From assembly GCA_040381555.1 (NCBI GenBank), contig JBEIHC010000001.1, positions 1-64,000 on the forward strand: a stretch of 64,000 nt of DNA. Direction: 5' to 3'. Within the stretch, counting starts at the first letter, position 1. Each line of letters begins with the position of its first letter. Source of the DNA: CANHCC01 sp040381555. GTDB taxonomy: Bacteria > Bacteroidota > Bacteroidia > J057 > RFSG01. Positions 8,618-16,987 of the stretch are shown here, piece by piece. The notes beneath the pieces are model-generated. The model was not told the origin of the DNA and did not search any database. It was given only the letters and a program-made list of their open reading frames with translations. The translations under genes were made by a program, and so were the position numbers.

Positions 8618-10231
8618 ATGGCAACTGTCTTTTCACTGATTTCGAAGTTTAATTTTTTCTTCCTGATTGTATTCCTTTTGGGCTTCACCAATTTAATCTG
8701 TAGAGCACAAGGAAATGATTTGGCCATCACCAATAATATCTATTTTGATGGAGAGCCTTATCTGATATCTAAACCCAGTGAACCGAATAAGTTGACGATT
8801 GCTTGGATGGGTTTTAATTTGCCAGATGGTATTAGAATTACCATAAGAAGCCGAACGAGTACGGATGGCGGACTTTCTTGGTCGGCACCCGTATCATTAC
8901 CGCATTTAGACCCTGCCTATGGCTCAGCTGACCCAACCATGGCCTATGGTCCGGATGGTACTTTGTATTTGGTCTATATTGACTACAAGAAAAACCCAGA
9001 TGCCGGTAAAATTGTACTCTGTAAATCTACTGATAGTGGTCTTACTTGGAGTGGTCCAACTCCAGTGATGGATATGACCGAAGATTTTCCTGAACGACCC
9101 ATCGATAGACCTTGGCTGATTGCGGATGATACAAATGGGCCTACTAGTGGCAACTTATATTTAACTTCTAAGCCTGCGCCGTGGATTCCTGCCCCGAATA
9201 GATCGTATCATAAAAGATCGACAGATGGAGGATTGACCTGGTCCGGGTTGAGGTTTGTGGATACTACGAATTATTTAATTGGCAATTTAATTCAGCAACC
9301 TATGGCCAGCCCTATGGTATATGCTGATGGGAAATACGCTATGCTCTATCCTTCTTATGTTCCTGCTCAGAATATTTATGGAGTCTTTTATCAGGCATTA
9401 TCCGCAGATGGAGGCCAATCTTTTCAATATAATACGGCACTCGTGAATTTCCAGGGGGTGCAGGATACTAATTATAAATTAGTTTATCATGGCATGGCTC
9501 ATCCAACCGATCCGAATCAGGCAGTGCTTGTCGGCACCAGCAATGCCAATGGGGATCCGGATATCCTACTGAGCCGTACAACGGATCAAGGTGCAACTTG
9601 GGGCCCTTATGTCCGAGTGAATCAAGATGGCCTCGCAAATGGGAAAGCCCAAGATATGGTTTGGGCCGCCTATAATGAGCAGGGGCATGTAGCTGTTGTA
9701 TGGCGCGATCGGAGAAATGATTCAGGCTCAGGCTTTTTTGTTTCCAGTGAAATTTATGGCGCAGTTTCCAAAGATGGAGGGGTGACTTTTCAACCTGATT
9801 TTCCGCTCACTTCTGTGCCTGCCGCATTTGATTCTATCCTGCTTGAAAGTGGGAATGATATTTTAGGAGTTGAATTTTGTGGGGATACAGTATATGCCGC
9901 TTGGGGAGATGTTCGTACAGGTAAACTCAATATTTATTTTTCCCGAAAAGTTCTAGATGGAAGCACCGCTCAGGTTCAAGTCTTGACAGAAGACTATTAT
10001 CCTCCAATAAGCATGCACCCTAATCCGGTTTCAACGCAAACAAAAGTATTTTTTGCCCCTGAATATTTGGGCGGCAATTGGCAGATTCATGATGTTCAGG
10101 GTACGCTTATGTTCTCTGGGAATATTGAGCAAGAAATTCAGCTGCTTTCAGTTGAGGGTCTGTCTGCTGGAGCCTATCTTCTTTCAGGAAATAAAGGCAG
10201 TTTAAAGTGTACCCTAAGTTTTGTGAAATAA
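8618..10231 (+). CDS. Secreted BNR/sialidase-like beta-propeller protein with T9SS sorting domain
   Basis: A secreted protein of about 537 aa. A signal peptide (MATVFSLISKFNFFFLIVF, ending near CRAQG) supports ATG 8618 over the upstream ATG 8564. The body contains repeated Asp-box/BNR-like motifs (STDGGLSWSAP, STDSGLTWSGP, STDGGLTWSG, TTDQGATWGP, SKDGGVTFQP), typical of a six-bladed propeller. The C-terminal 80 residues resemble a type A T9SS sorting domain (PNPVSTQTKVFF, GLSAGAYLL). The arginine triad and Tyr/Glu pair that define active sialidases were not established, so glycan hydrolysis is only possible; many such proteins merely bind. It is transcribed with the flow towards trxA but separated by about 90 bp. 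Confidence 0.8.
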   Translation: MATVFSLISKFNFFFLIVFLLGFTNLICRAQGNDLAITNNIYFDGEPYLISKPSEPNKLTIAWMGFNLPDGIRITIRSRTSTDGGLSWSAPVSLPHLDPAYGSADPTMAYGPDGTLYLVYIDYKKNPDAGKIVLCKSTDSGLTWSGPTPVMDMTEDFPERPIDRPWLIADDTNGPTSGNLYLTSKPAPWIPAPNRSYHKRSTDGGLTWSGLRFVDTTNYLIGNLIQQPMASPMVYADGKYAMLYPSYVPAQNIYGVFYQALSADGGQSFQYNTALVNFQGVQDTNYKLVYHGMAHPTDPNQAVLVGTSNANGDPDILLSRTTDQGATWGPYVRVNQDGLANGKAQDMVWAAYNEQGHVAVVWRDRRNDSGSGFFVSSEIYGAVSKDGGVTFQPDFPLTSVPAAFDSILLESGNDILGVEFCGDTVYAAWGDVRTGKLNIYFSRKVLDGSTAQVQVLTEDYYPPISMHPNPVSTQTKVFFAPEYLGGNWQIHDVQGTLMFSGNIEQEIQLLSVEGLSAGAYLLSGNKGSLKCTLSFVK

Positions 10232-10322
10232 AGGAAGTGATTTTCTGAGACGCTTTTATCACTGTAACCTAAGTCACTCTATTCCTGAATAATACTTCCG
10301 AACTTTGAGGCAAATTGGAAGT

Positions 10323-10634
10323 ATGGAAAAAGCTAAAGTAAGTTTTCAGGAATTGATACAGGGAGATGTTCCTGTTCTGGTTGATTTTTCAGCAGAATGG
10401 TGTGGGCCTTGCAAGATGATGGCACCCATATTAAAAGAAACATCTGGGAAATTCGGCGACACAGTTCGAATTATCAAAATCGATGTAGATAAAAACCCAG
10501 GGCCTTCTGCTGCCTATTCAATCACCGGAGTCCCGACTTTGATAGTATTTAAAGGCGGGAAAATTCTTTGGCGTAAATCCGGTGTTGTTTCCGCAGGCGA
10601 ATTAGCCCAAACCCTTCAGCAATTCCTTCCATAA
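10323..10634 (+). CDS. trxA: Thioredoxin
   Basis: A 103-aa cytoplasmic thiol-disulfide carrier, reduced by thioredoxin reductase (a trxB candidate lies at 27668). The active site is AEWCGPCKMM with Cys27 and Cys30, and the cis-proline is Pro71 in ITGVPTLIVF. I chose ATG 10323 because residues from the upstream TTG (10305) are not part of the fold. The length matches classical thioredoxin, with no signal peptide or extra domain. It is monocistronic and ends in a hairpin shared with the convergent gene. Confidence 0.93.
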   Translation: MEKAKVSFQELIQGDVPVLVDFSAEWCGPCKMMAPILKETSGKFGDTVRIIKIDVDKNPGPSAAYSITGVPTLIVFKGGKILWRKSGVVSAGELAQTLQQFLP

Positions 10635-10635
10635 A

Positions 10636-10660
10636 ATAATCGGGTGCTGCACCCGATTAT
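10636..10660. terminator. Bidirectional hairpin between trxA and TraB/GumN gene
   Basis: ATAATCGGGTGC, a single T and GCACCCGATTAT form a perfect 12-bp inverted repeat between two convergent genes. It overlaps the stop codon of the minus-strand gene. The AT-rich outer arms supply the U tract on both strands. Confidence 0.75.
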
Positions 10661-11505
10661 CTTGGCTCGACGGTATAGCCTTTGGTACGAAGTTGTTGGA
10701 TAATGCCGGTTTTTCCGGGTAAATGAAGGGCGCCTACCGCAATAAATGCTGAGCCCGCATCCTGCAAGGTTAGCGAAATACGCTCACTCATCTTATCGTT
10801 ACGGGAGTCAATTATTTCCTTCTTAAATAATGGGTCTGTTTCCCACTGATTGGCTAATGCGGCCAATTCATTGAGGTTTCCCTTTAGATAAGCTTGCATT
10901 AATCCCTCCTCTTCTTGCCCACTTTCTTGGGTATTCGCCTGTAAGAGTTCTACCAACATATTGGATTGGGCCTGTAAAGACAGGGTATTAATAGCTGCTA
11001 TTTGTTCTTCCAAAGATTCTAGCCCCAATACAGAAACCTTCCATTCTTGGGCCTTTTCTGCTAACCATAAATCTAACGCTTGGGGCATATCCTTTGACAT
11101 TTGCTTTTCTTGTATCATGGCCATCAGAAAGAATGGTTTCAGTTGATTAGCCATAGTCCAAGGTAAATGAAGGGAATCACTTGTCCATTTTTCCACTAAT
11201 TTTTTTTCTTCGGGTTTCAACAGAACTTCCAAAGTAGAATCTTTGGGTGCAGACATTAATTCCATCATTTTGCTGGGGTCCGGTGTCTCCGTTGGGTTCA
11301 ATTCCAAAATCAAGCGTTTACTCTGAATAAGTTTTTCTTGCCAGCCCTCTGGCAACTGAAAAACTCGAGAGTCCCGAACATGCATCGTTCCATAAATCCA
11401 TGCTGATTCTTTCAGCCCATTGCCTCGGATTTCCCAAAGTAAACTTTGTGCCTGTAAAGCAACGCTGCTCGCCAGAACTACTGATAGAAAATAAAGGATA
11501 GGCAT
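10657..11505 (-). CDS. TraB/GumN family exported protein
   Basis: A 282-aa protein of the TraB/PrgY/GumN (Tiki-related) family, some of whose members are metalloproteases. The N-terminus is a signal peptide (MPILYFLSVVLASSVALQAQ). The family's first motif is WIYGTMHVRD (residues 37-46, with the GxxH-type histidine) and the C-terminal motif is FIAVGALHLPGKTGIIQQL (second GxxH). The length is normal. Bacterial function is uncharacterised; proteolysis of envelope peptides is an inference from eukaryotic Tiki. It is monocistronic and convergent with trxA. The 130-bp gap upstream is featureless. Confidence 0.85.
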   Translation of the reverse strand: MPILYFLSVVLASSVALQAQSLLWEIRGNGLKESAWIYGTMHVRDSRVFQLPEGWQEKLIQSKRLILELNPTETPDPSKMMELMSAPKDSTLEVLLKPEEKKLVEKWTSDSLHLPWTMANQLKPFFLMAMIQEKQMSKDMPQALDLWLAEKAQEWKVSVLGLESLEEQIAAINTLSLQAQSNMLVELLQANTQESGQEEEGLMQAYLKGNLNELAALANQWETDPLFKKEIIDSRNDKMSERISLTLQDAGSAFIAVGALHLPGKTGIIQQLRTKGYTVEPR

Positions 11506-11635
11506 AGTCTAATTCATGAACTAAAAGATTCACTAATACGCATACAGCGATTGAAAGATACAGGACCAAGGAGGTGCTATGCTTTCAAACTGTTTTCCTG
11601 AGTTGAGTTTATCTTTTTAAACTTCTACCAAACAG

Positions 11636-13468
11636 CTAGGGAGTAACAATGAATTTCCGATTGGCAAGGTTGCTTCCAGACTCATCTTTTATCTGCAAGA
11701 AATACACTCCTGCGGGTATAGAGTCCGTCCGAATACTCAATTCTATTTTTCCTGCTCTGGTATAATCGCGTGCTATCGTGCGAATTAATTTTCCTTGTCC
11801 ATCCAATAGAAGAATCTCTAATAATTTTCCTTCCGCAAGTTCAAAGCGCACACTAATGCGTTCTTGTGCTGGTACGGGAAATAGGCTCAGCTCTTGCATG
11901 GGATTCATTTCTGAATCAGTACCCGCAATAAACTGCCCAACTCTAATTTTGGATATCCAGGTCATGTTCCGCGCGTTGGGACTGCTGTAACTACCCGCAT
12001 ACCAGACAGAACCTGGCTCTCCGGGTTGTGCTACACAGCCTGTATAATCGCCCCATCTTTCGGAGGTACCAGAAAGTACATTCAAAATACCTCCTCCACT
12101 TTTGACCAAACTACGGGCAGAAATCAAGCCGTCGTTGTCTAGGTAAAATGCACTATGGCCCGCATTTGTCGTATTGGATGAATGCAAACAACCTACTACT
12201 ACTGCATAGGGTTGAAGTGGGTCTGCCAAATGTCCAATGGACCCGTAGGCTAAATCCAAGGTGTCCATTAAAATAGTTCCTGTTGCTACTCTCGTGCCTG
12301 AGAAGTTGGTCACCCTTCCATAATATACCATAGGCCTTTGAGTGGCCTGATCGACTGAATTCAATACAAAATGCAAAGCATCATTTTCTAAAATAGCTGC
12401 TTGTACGCGTGAGTCATTTGTAATCAGCGTATGATTGTTTTTCTGTTTGGCTTCTAAGGGCTCATAATAATTTAAACCCATTTGGATAGAAGTAGCTTGC
12501 AAGGTAGCCGTTCCGGATGCTAGGGTATTGGTGATTTCTAACACATAAATGGAATCAGTTCCTGCAGTACTGAAAGGGTTGGAGTTCAGGAAATACATAT
12601 TCGGCCCATATAAGGTAACTCCTCCACAAACAGGGGTAGTATTAAATAAAGTATCACCTGCCCATTTGAGGTCATAATAGTAATCACTTGTCAGAGCCTG
12701 ACCGGAATACCCATTGTTTTTATCAATTTGCCAAATGGTGGATTCTGTATATCCTGAATTATTGGCAGAACCATTGGTAAAAGTATTATATGTCAAGAAA
12801 AGCTCCTGCTGATTAAGCCCTATTGCCGGATAATCTGACCAAGTGGAATTATTTAATGGATTGCCATTTAGTAAATAAAAATTCCAGTCTCCTTCCGGAT
12901 TATTGGTTTGGGAGAAGGCAATAATTATTTGAGAGGTGGAATCTAGGAAGCCATTCAGGAAAGTTACTATGAAGCGGTCAGCCTGAGGGTCATAAATGGC
13001 ACGGGGGTCAAAAGTATAGCCCAGTACACCGAGTGTATCGGCAAAATTAGATAAGCTGCTAGAGAAAAGTACCGCACCGCTCGTATCATAAACGGTCATA
13101 TTGGTATTGACTACAGAAATGATTTTCCCATTTGCGCCTACAGCAAGATGATTATCATTGGGTGCAGAAAACTGATATCCCTGCCCAACAAAGGATTTTA
13201 CCACCACTGGTACATCGGAGGTTTGAGCTGATTGAAAAGTAGTTTCTGCATTGCTCTGATTAGGAATATTTTGTTGGTTTAGGCGAGGAGATTTTCTCAT
13301 AGGGGCCGGGGCTTCCCGCACCAAAGCTGGTTCCATGCCTTCCCGAATGTGCAGAATCGAAAGGGCTGCTTTCAGTGGAATAGGGGAGGGAGCGTGTTTC
13401 TTATAGGTCAACTGAGCCTGCACCCAGCAGAGGGAAAATAGAAGGATTGAAAGTATCAACTGTTTCAT
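11636..13468 (-). CDS. Large secreted protein with T9SS type A sorting domain
   Basis: A 610-aa secreted protein of unknown function. MKQLILSILLFSLCWVQAQ is a clear signal peptide. A low-complexity Pro/Ser/Asn segment (about 25-85) follows, then a long Ser/Thr/Asn/Gly-rich region that looks like a beta-propeller or beta-sandwich (for example DPRAIYDPQADRFIVTFLNG). Similar domains occur in exported Bacteroidota proteins and some lectin- or adhesin-like proteins. The last 80 residues are a T9SS sorting domain (LSLFPVPAQERISVRFEL, then SIPAGVYFLQIKDES). It is transcribed on the minus strand downstream of the M28 peptidase with a 45-bp gap, so co-transcription is possible. Confidence 0.8.
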   Translation of the reverse strand: MKQLILSILLFSLCWVQAQLTYKKHAPSPIPLKAALSILHIREGMEPALVREAPAPMRKSPRLNQQNIPNQSNAETTFQSAQTSDVPVVVKSFVGQGYQFSAPNDNHLAVGANGKIISVVNTNMTVYDTSGAVLFSSSLSNFADTLGVLGYTFDPRAIYDPQADRFIVTFLNGFLDSTSQIIIAFSQTNNPEGDWNFYLLNGNPLNNSTWSDYPAIGLNQQELFLTYNTFTNGSANNSGYTESTIWQIDKNNGYSGQALTSDYYYDLKWAGDTLFNTTPVCGGVTLYGPNMYFLNSNPFSTAGTDSIYVLEITNTLASGTATLQATSIQMGLNYYEPLEAKQKNNHTLITNDSRVQAAILENDALHFVLNSVDQATQRPMVYYGRVTNFSGTRVATGTILMDTLDLAYGSIGHLADPLQPYAVVVGCLHSSNTTNAGHSAFYLDNDGLISARSLVKSGGGILNVLSGTSERWGDYTGCVAQPGEPGSVWYAGSYSSPNARNMTWISKIRVGQFIAGTDSEMNPMQELSLFPVPAQERISVRFELAEGKLLEILLLDGQGKLIRTIARDYTRAGKIELSIRTDSIPAGVYFLQIKDESGSNLANRKFIVTP

Positions 13469-13513
13469 AAGACTTAGGATATTCGTGCCTTTGATTATTA
13501 CTGATCAATAAAT

Positions 13514-14890
13514 TTATTTAGGAACTCCATGACGATCGAGCAGGTACAGGAGCACAGCGATGGAAGCAGAACCCAATTCTAATTCTCTCTTGTGAACATT
13601 CGCAAATATATCGGTATCGGCATGATGATGGTCAAAATATCGTTGAGAATCGGGGACCATTCCAATGAGTAAGGATTTTCCTTTAAATGGAGAAATATCA
13701 GCCCCACTTCCTCCCGTTTGCCATAGATGTAAGCCATAGGGCTCTAGTATATCTCTATAGGATTGAAGGGCCTTCAGGGTATCTCCTCCAGCTTCAATGT
13801 GAAAGCCTCGAGGACTAAATCCTCCCCGGTCAGATTCAATACAGGCAACATGTTTTTCTTGCATCAGCTCTGCCTGTTCCGCATATTTCAAGGCTCCTTT
13901 TAAGCCATTCTCTTCATTCATAAATAGAACGGCCCTTATGCTTCTTCGAGGTTTGTATCCACTTGCTGTTAAAATTCTAAGGGCTTCAATTGAATGCGCA
14001 CATCCTGCTCCATCATCATGCGCTCCTTCGCCTTTGTCCCAAGCATCGAGGTGACCACCCGCTAAGAGATATTCTTTTGGAAATTCACTTCCCCGAATTT
14101 CTCCGATAACATTATAGGAAAGAACATCCGGCAAAGTCTTGCAATTAGTCTCTAAATGCAAACTTAAATCGGGTTCTATTTTTAATAAATCACTTAAATA
14201 ATCTGCGTCTTTTGTACTGATGGCAACAGCAGGGATTTTCGTTTGTTCATTTTTATATACCACACTTCCGGTATGAGGATGATCATCATTGGCCAAAGTC
14301 ATGGAGCGCACCACGCAAGCAATTGCCCCTTTGGCCGCTGCCTCGTCAGCCCCATAGGCTCTTTGCCCTACACAGCCTCCATAGGCACCGAAGGTATAAA
14401 TCAATTTTGGATCCATTGGGCGGTTAAAGAATACGATTTTACCCTTAACCTTGTCCGCAGGCATTTGGCGAAGCTCCTCAAAATTCTGAACTTCAATGGC
14501 TGTAGTAGTAATCCCTCCCGTCGGCGTAGCAACCGAACCCCCTAATGAACAAATTGTCAGTTCCTGCCCTCCTGTATGTCGGGTGATGATTTTGGCATAT
14601 TCCTTTGAGCCTCTTACCCAGCAAGGAACCATTACAGGCTGTAACCAAACAGAATCAAAGCCTAGGGCGGACATGGTTTGTCTTCCCCATTCTACAGCTG
14701 CCGCTGCTCCAGGAGACCCACTCAGTCGTTTAGGGGCAATCCGGCATAGTTCTCCCAACATTTCATACGATTTCCCATTTACAAGTGCGGCATCATACAA
14801 ACTACGAATCATCACGGTATCAGGGAGGGGTGTTTGAGCATTTGCCCAAAAGAACAATCCAAAGAAAAAAGCAAGTAGGGTAATTTTCAT
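13514..14890 (-). CDS. M28 family zinc aminopeptidase with PA domain
   Basis: A 458-aa exported metallopeptidase, likely removing N-terminal residues from peptides outside the inner membrane. A signal peptide (ending ANAQ) is followed by a cap region, then a PA-type insertion (about 130-235: GKIVFFNRP, GAIACVVRS). The catalytic domain shows the co-catalytic zinc signature GGHLDAWDKGEGAHDDGAG, giving ligands His280 and Asp292 with Asp282 assisting. NEENG (Glu326/Glu327) supplies the general base and a ligand. A later SDRGG and HHHADTD supply the remaining ligands, so the active site looks complete. It overlaps the upstream dinB-like gene by ATGA (14887-14890), so the two are translationally coupled. 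Confidence 0.92.
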   Translation of the reverse strand: MKITLLAFFFGLFFWANAQTPLPDTVMIRSLYDAALVNGKSYEMLGELCRIAPKRLSGSPGAAAAVEWGRQTMSALGFDSVWLQPVMVPCWVRGSKEYAKIITRHTGGQELTICSLGGSVATPTGGITTTAIEVQNFEELRQMPADKVKGKIVFFNRPMDPKLIYTFGAYGGCVGQRAYGADEAAAKGAIACVVRSMTLANDDHPHTGSVVYKNEQTKIPAVAISTKDADYLSDLLKIEPDLSLHLETNCKTLPDVLSYNVIGEIRGSEFPKEYLLAGGHLDAWDKGEGAHDDGAGCAHSIEALRILTASGYKPRRSIRAVLFMNEENGLKGALKYAEQAELMQEKHVACIESDRGGFSPRGFHIEAGGDTLKALQSYRDILEPYGLHLWQTGGSGADISPFKGKSLLIGMVPDSQRYFDHHHADTDIFANVHKRELELGSASIAVLLYLLDRHGVPK

Positions 14891-15342
14891 ATTTCTATTG
14901 TGTATCGAATAAAATCAGTGGAAGGAATTTCCGGTACATGGCTTTTCAGCAGCAGAGCCAGTTGACCCCGGTGATAGGTGCCGTGAAAAGCTAGGTGTTG
15001 TAAAATGGTTTCTAATTTTTTTTCTTGTAACTCTCCTGCCAGAGTATGATAGGGAACCATAGAGAGTAAATCCGCTTCGGTAATCAAATCCAGATATTGA
15101 AGCCAATCTTTTGAGGTTTCTTCATTGAGTAAAATGGTTTCCTCGATGGGTAACGCGTTCCAAACATCAATCCGGATAGGCTCTTGTTGCACGCGCATCC
15201 ACCAGATTTTTTGAGCTAAGGCAATATGACTTGCCAATCGAAGAATTGTCTCCTCTTGGATGTTTTCTTTTCGAATGAGCGCAAATATTTTCTGATTGGA
15301 ATCATGAGTGTATTTCAGCGTTAAATAGTGATGTGCCAGCAT
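14887..15342 (-). CDS. DinB superfamily protein
   Basis: A 151-aa four-helix-bundle protein of the DinB/YfiT superfamily. Its members bind a divalent metal through three histidines and often act as thiol-dependent (bacillithiol or similar) transferases. Candidate ligands are in ASHIALAQKIWW and AFHGTYHRGQLALLL. The His near the N-terminus (HHYLTL) may complete the site. It is the first gene of a two-gene minus-strand unit and overlaps the M28 peptidase start by 4 nt. The function in this organism is unknown; the pairing with a secreted peptidase may be incidental. Confidence 0.8.
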   Translation of the reverse strand: MLAHHYLTLKYTHDSNQKIFALIRKENIQEETILRLASHIALAQKIWWMRVQQEPIRIDVWNALPIEETILLNEETSKDWLQYLDLITEADLLSMVPYHTLAGELQEKKLETILQHLAFHGTYHRGQLALLLKSHVPEIPSTDFIRYTIEI

Positions 15343-15376
15343 ATTCTGTACTTATGAATAGGTAAAGATACTTCTC

Positions 15377-15391
15377 GGCTTGCTGCAAGCC
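15377..15391. promoter_or_regulatory. Perfect palindrome in the divergent dinB-sigma gap
   Basis: GGCTTGC-T-GCAAGCC is a perfect inverted repeat about 35 bp upstream of the dinB-like gene and 130 bp upstream of the sigma factor. The neighbouring A-run is on the wrong side for a sigma-side terminator, so it could be an operator; no binding protein is known. Confidence 0.3.
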
Positions 15392-15520
15392 AATTCAAAA
15401 AAAATAAAAATTCATAATATTCTATTTATGAGATAGTTAACTTCTATTTTTCATAAAATCAGAAAAATAATCAGAACTTCATGCAACCATTTACCCCCAA
15501 ACCCTCATTAGGTTTATAGA

Positions 15521-16090
15521 ATGCAAACGCTCACTTTATCCCCTGAAACTCAAACCCTGCAAAAATTAGCAGCGGCTTGTGCCCGTCAGGACCGGGCGTC
15601 TCAAAAAGCTTTATATGAATTTTTTAAAAATCAATTGTTCCGCGTGTGTCTGAGATATGCTGCCAATACACAGGAAGCCGAAGATTTTCTGCAGGAAGGA
15701 TTTATTAAAGTGTTTAAGTCTATTCATACCTGGCAGCCCAGCGGTAACCTATTAGCTTGGATGAAGACGATTATGATTCACACTGCCTTAGAGCATCAGC
15801 GAAAATTATCCGCAAAAGTGGGCAAGGTAGAGATCTCTCAGGCAGAAAATCTTCAAGGAACAGAGGAAATACTCAGCCAAATGAGTGGAGAAGAACTGAT
15901 GGAAATTATTCAGGGATTACCTGATGGATTTCGTACCGTTTTTAATCTGTATGCAGTTGAAGGGTATTCTCATGCAGAAATTGCCAGCCTCTTAAATATC
16001 TCCGAAGGAACTTCAAAGTCTCAATATTCTCGGGCAAAAAGCATTCTGAGAGATAAATGTTCACAATTGATGGAGGGTACTTTGTCATGA
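15521..16090 (+). CDS. ECF-type RNA polymerase sigma factor
   Basis: A 189-aa sigma-70 family protein of the extracytoplasmic-function group. Region 2 shows YEFFKNQLFRVCLRYAAN and AEDFLQEGFIKVFKSIHTW (core binding and -10 recognition). Region 4 is a helix-turn-helix, LPDGFRTVFNLYAVEGYSH then EIASLLNISEGTSKSQYSRA. It overlaps the next gene, a membrane anti-sigma candidate, by ATGA (16087-16090), so the pair are translationally coupled. By analogy it is held inactive at the membrane and released by an envelope cue. Its regulon probably includes its own operon, but no ECF promoter could be recognised upstream. Confidence 0.93.
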   Translation: MQTLTLSPETQTLQKLAAACARQDRASQKALYEFFKNQLFRVCLRYAANTQEAEDFLQEGFIKVFKSIHTWQPSGNLLAWMKTIMIHTALEHQRKLSAKVGKVEISQAENLQGTEEILSQMSGEELMEIIQGLPDGFRTVFNLYAVEGYSHAEIASLLNISEGTSKSQYSRAKSILRDKCSQLMEGTLS

Positions 16091-16956
16091 GTCAGAGATT
16101 TGAAGATATCCTTCGTCAGAAATTAGACGCGACAGAATCTCAGCCCCGACAAGATTTATGGGACTCTATTGAGCACGATTTATCCGAAGAAATCTTTCGT
16201 TCCCAAATTTGCGAAAAGTTAGATAATGCTCAGAGTAAGGATCCTTCCTTTCAGGTTTGGCAGAATATTGATGCTCAGCTTCACCCAGTAAGTAGTTTCC
16301 GTTTTATGCCTTATACCATTTGGTGGGCAGCCGCTGGTTTGATTCTGATTGCTGGATTTTGGTTCTTCCTTCAAAAAACAAATTCTCCTAGCCCTGAAAA
16401 TTCAACCTGGTCAATAGCTGAATTGCCCAAGGATACAATTTCATCCAATGAAATTCAACAATTATCCAAATCAGAAACCCCAGGATTAACAGAATTGGCA
16501 GAGATAAAAATTGAAAACAAGTCTGAATTCCTCACTGTTCAAAATTCTTCTGAGCCAGGCAGTGAAGAGTTAAGTCCGGTGCGCATTTCTGTAGAGTTAG
16601 TACAAACTCCTCCCGATCAGTTTGCTCACACGAAGGTTGATTCTACCCCAAATAGCTCAGTACTCGAAGAGTTGCAGTATGCCAATGTTCCAGACTCTGG
16701 CATCAGTCCTTTCAATATTCCTGTCATTATACCGGAAAAATCTCCAGCTTTAGCCATGGAGCTTAGTACTCAAAAAGAAAGACCTGGATCAGAAACAGCC
16801 CTCAACTATTTTTTTACAAAAATATTAGGTCTGCCCAATGCCAATGTTGCCATCGAGCAAATGGCCAAAGGCGAAAAAAATGTTTGGAAAGTACAATTTA
16901 ATAGTCGCTTATTAAGCTTCTCCGGAAATCTGCCCTCCGGTAAAAGAGCAGAATAA
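16087..16956 (+). CDS. Putative membrane-anchored anti-sigma factor
   Basis: A 289-aa single-pass membrane protein. I chose ATG 16087 because it overlaps the sigma stop codon in a 4-nt ATGA. The cytoplasmic N-terminus (about 75 aa) contains two similar short acidic helices (QDLWDSIEHDL and FQVWQNIDAQL). One transmembrane helix follows at about 77-96 (YTIWWAAAGLILIAGFWFF), then a Ser/Pro/Glu-rich outer region of about 190 aa. The position directly after an ECF sigma gene and this topology indicate a sigma-binding role. No zinc-type HxxxCxxC motif is visible, so it would not be a canonical ZAS anti-sigma. Confidence 0.7.
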   Translation: MSQRFEDILRQKLDATESQPRQDLWDSIEHDLSEEIFRSQICEKLDNAQSKDPSFQVWQNIDAQLHPVSSFRFMPYTIWWAAAGLILIAGFWFFLQKTNSPSPENSTWSIAELPKDTISSNEIQQLSKSETPGLTELAEIKIENKSEFLTVQNSSEPGSEELSPVRISVELVQTPPDQFAHTKVDSTPNSSVLEELQYANVPDSGISPFNIPVIIPEKSPALAMELSTQKERPGSETALNYFFTKILGLPNANVAIEQMAKGEKNVWKVQFNSRLLSFSGNLPSGKRAE

Positions 16957-16987
16957 AATCATGTTCCTAAACCCTTAATTAAAATAT

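Noticed and set aside
11318..11569. 83-aa minus-strand ORF overlapping the TraB/GumN start
   Set aside because: It overlaps a gene with clear family motifs and shows no domain of its own.
14496..14837. 113-aa plus-strand ORF inside the M28 peptidase
   Set aside because: It is antisense to a gene with an intact active site; the composition is that of a reverse frame.
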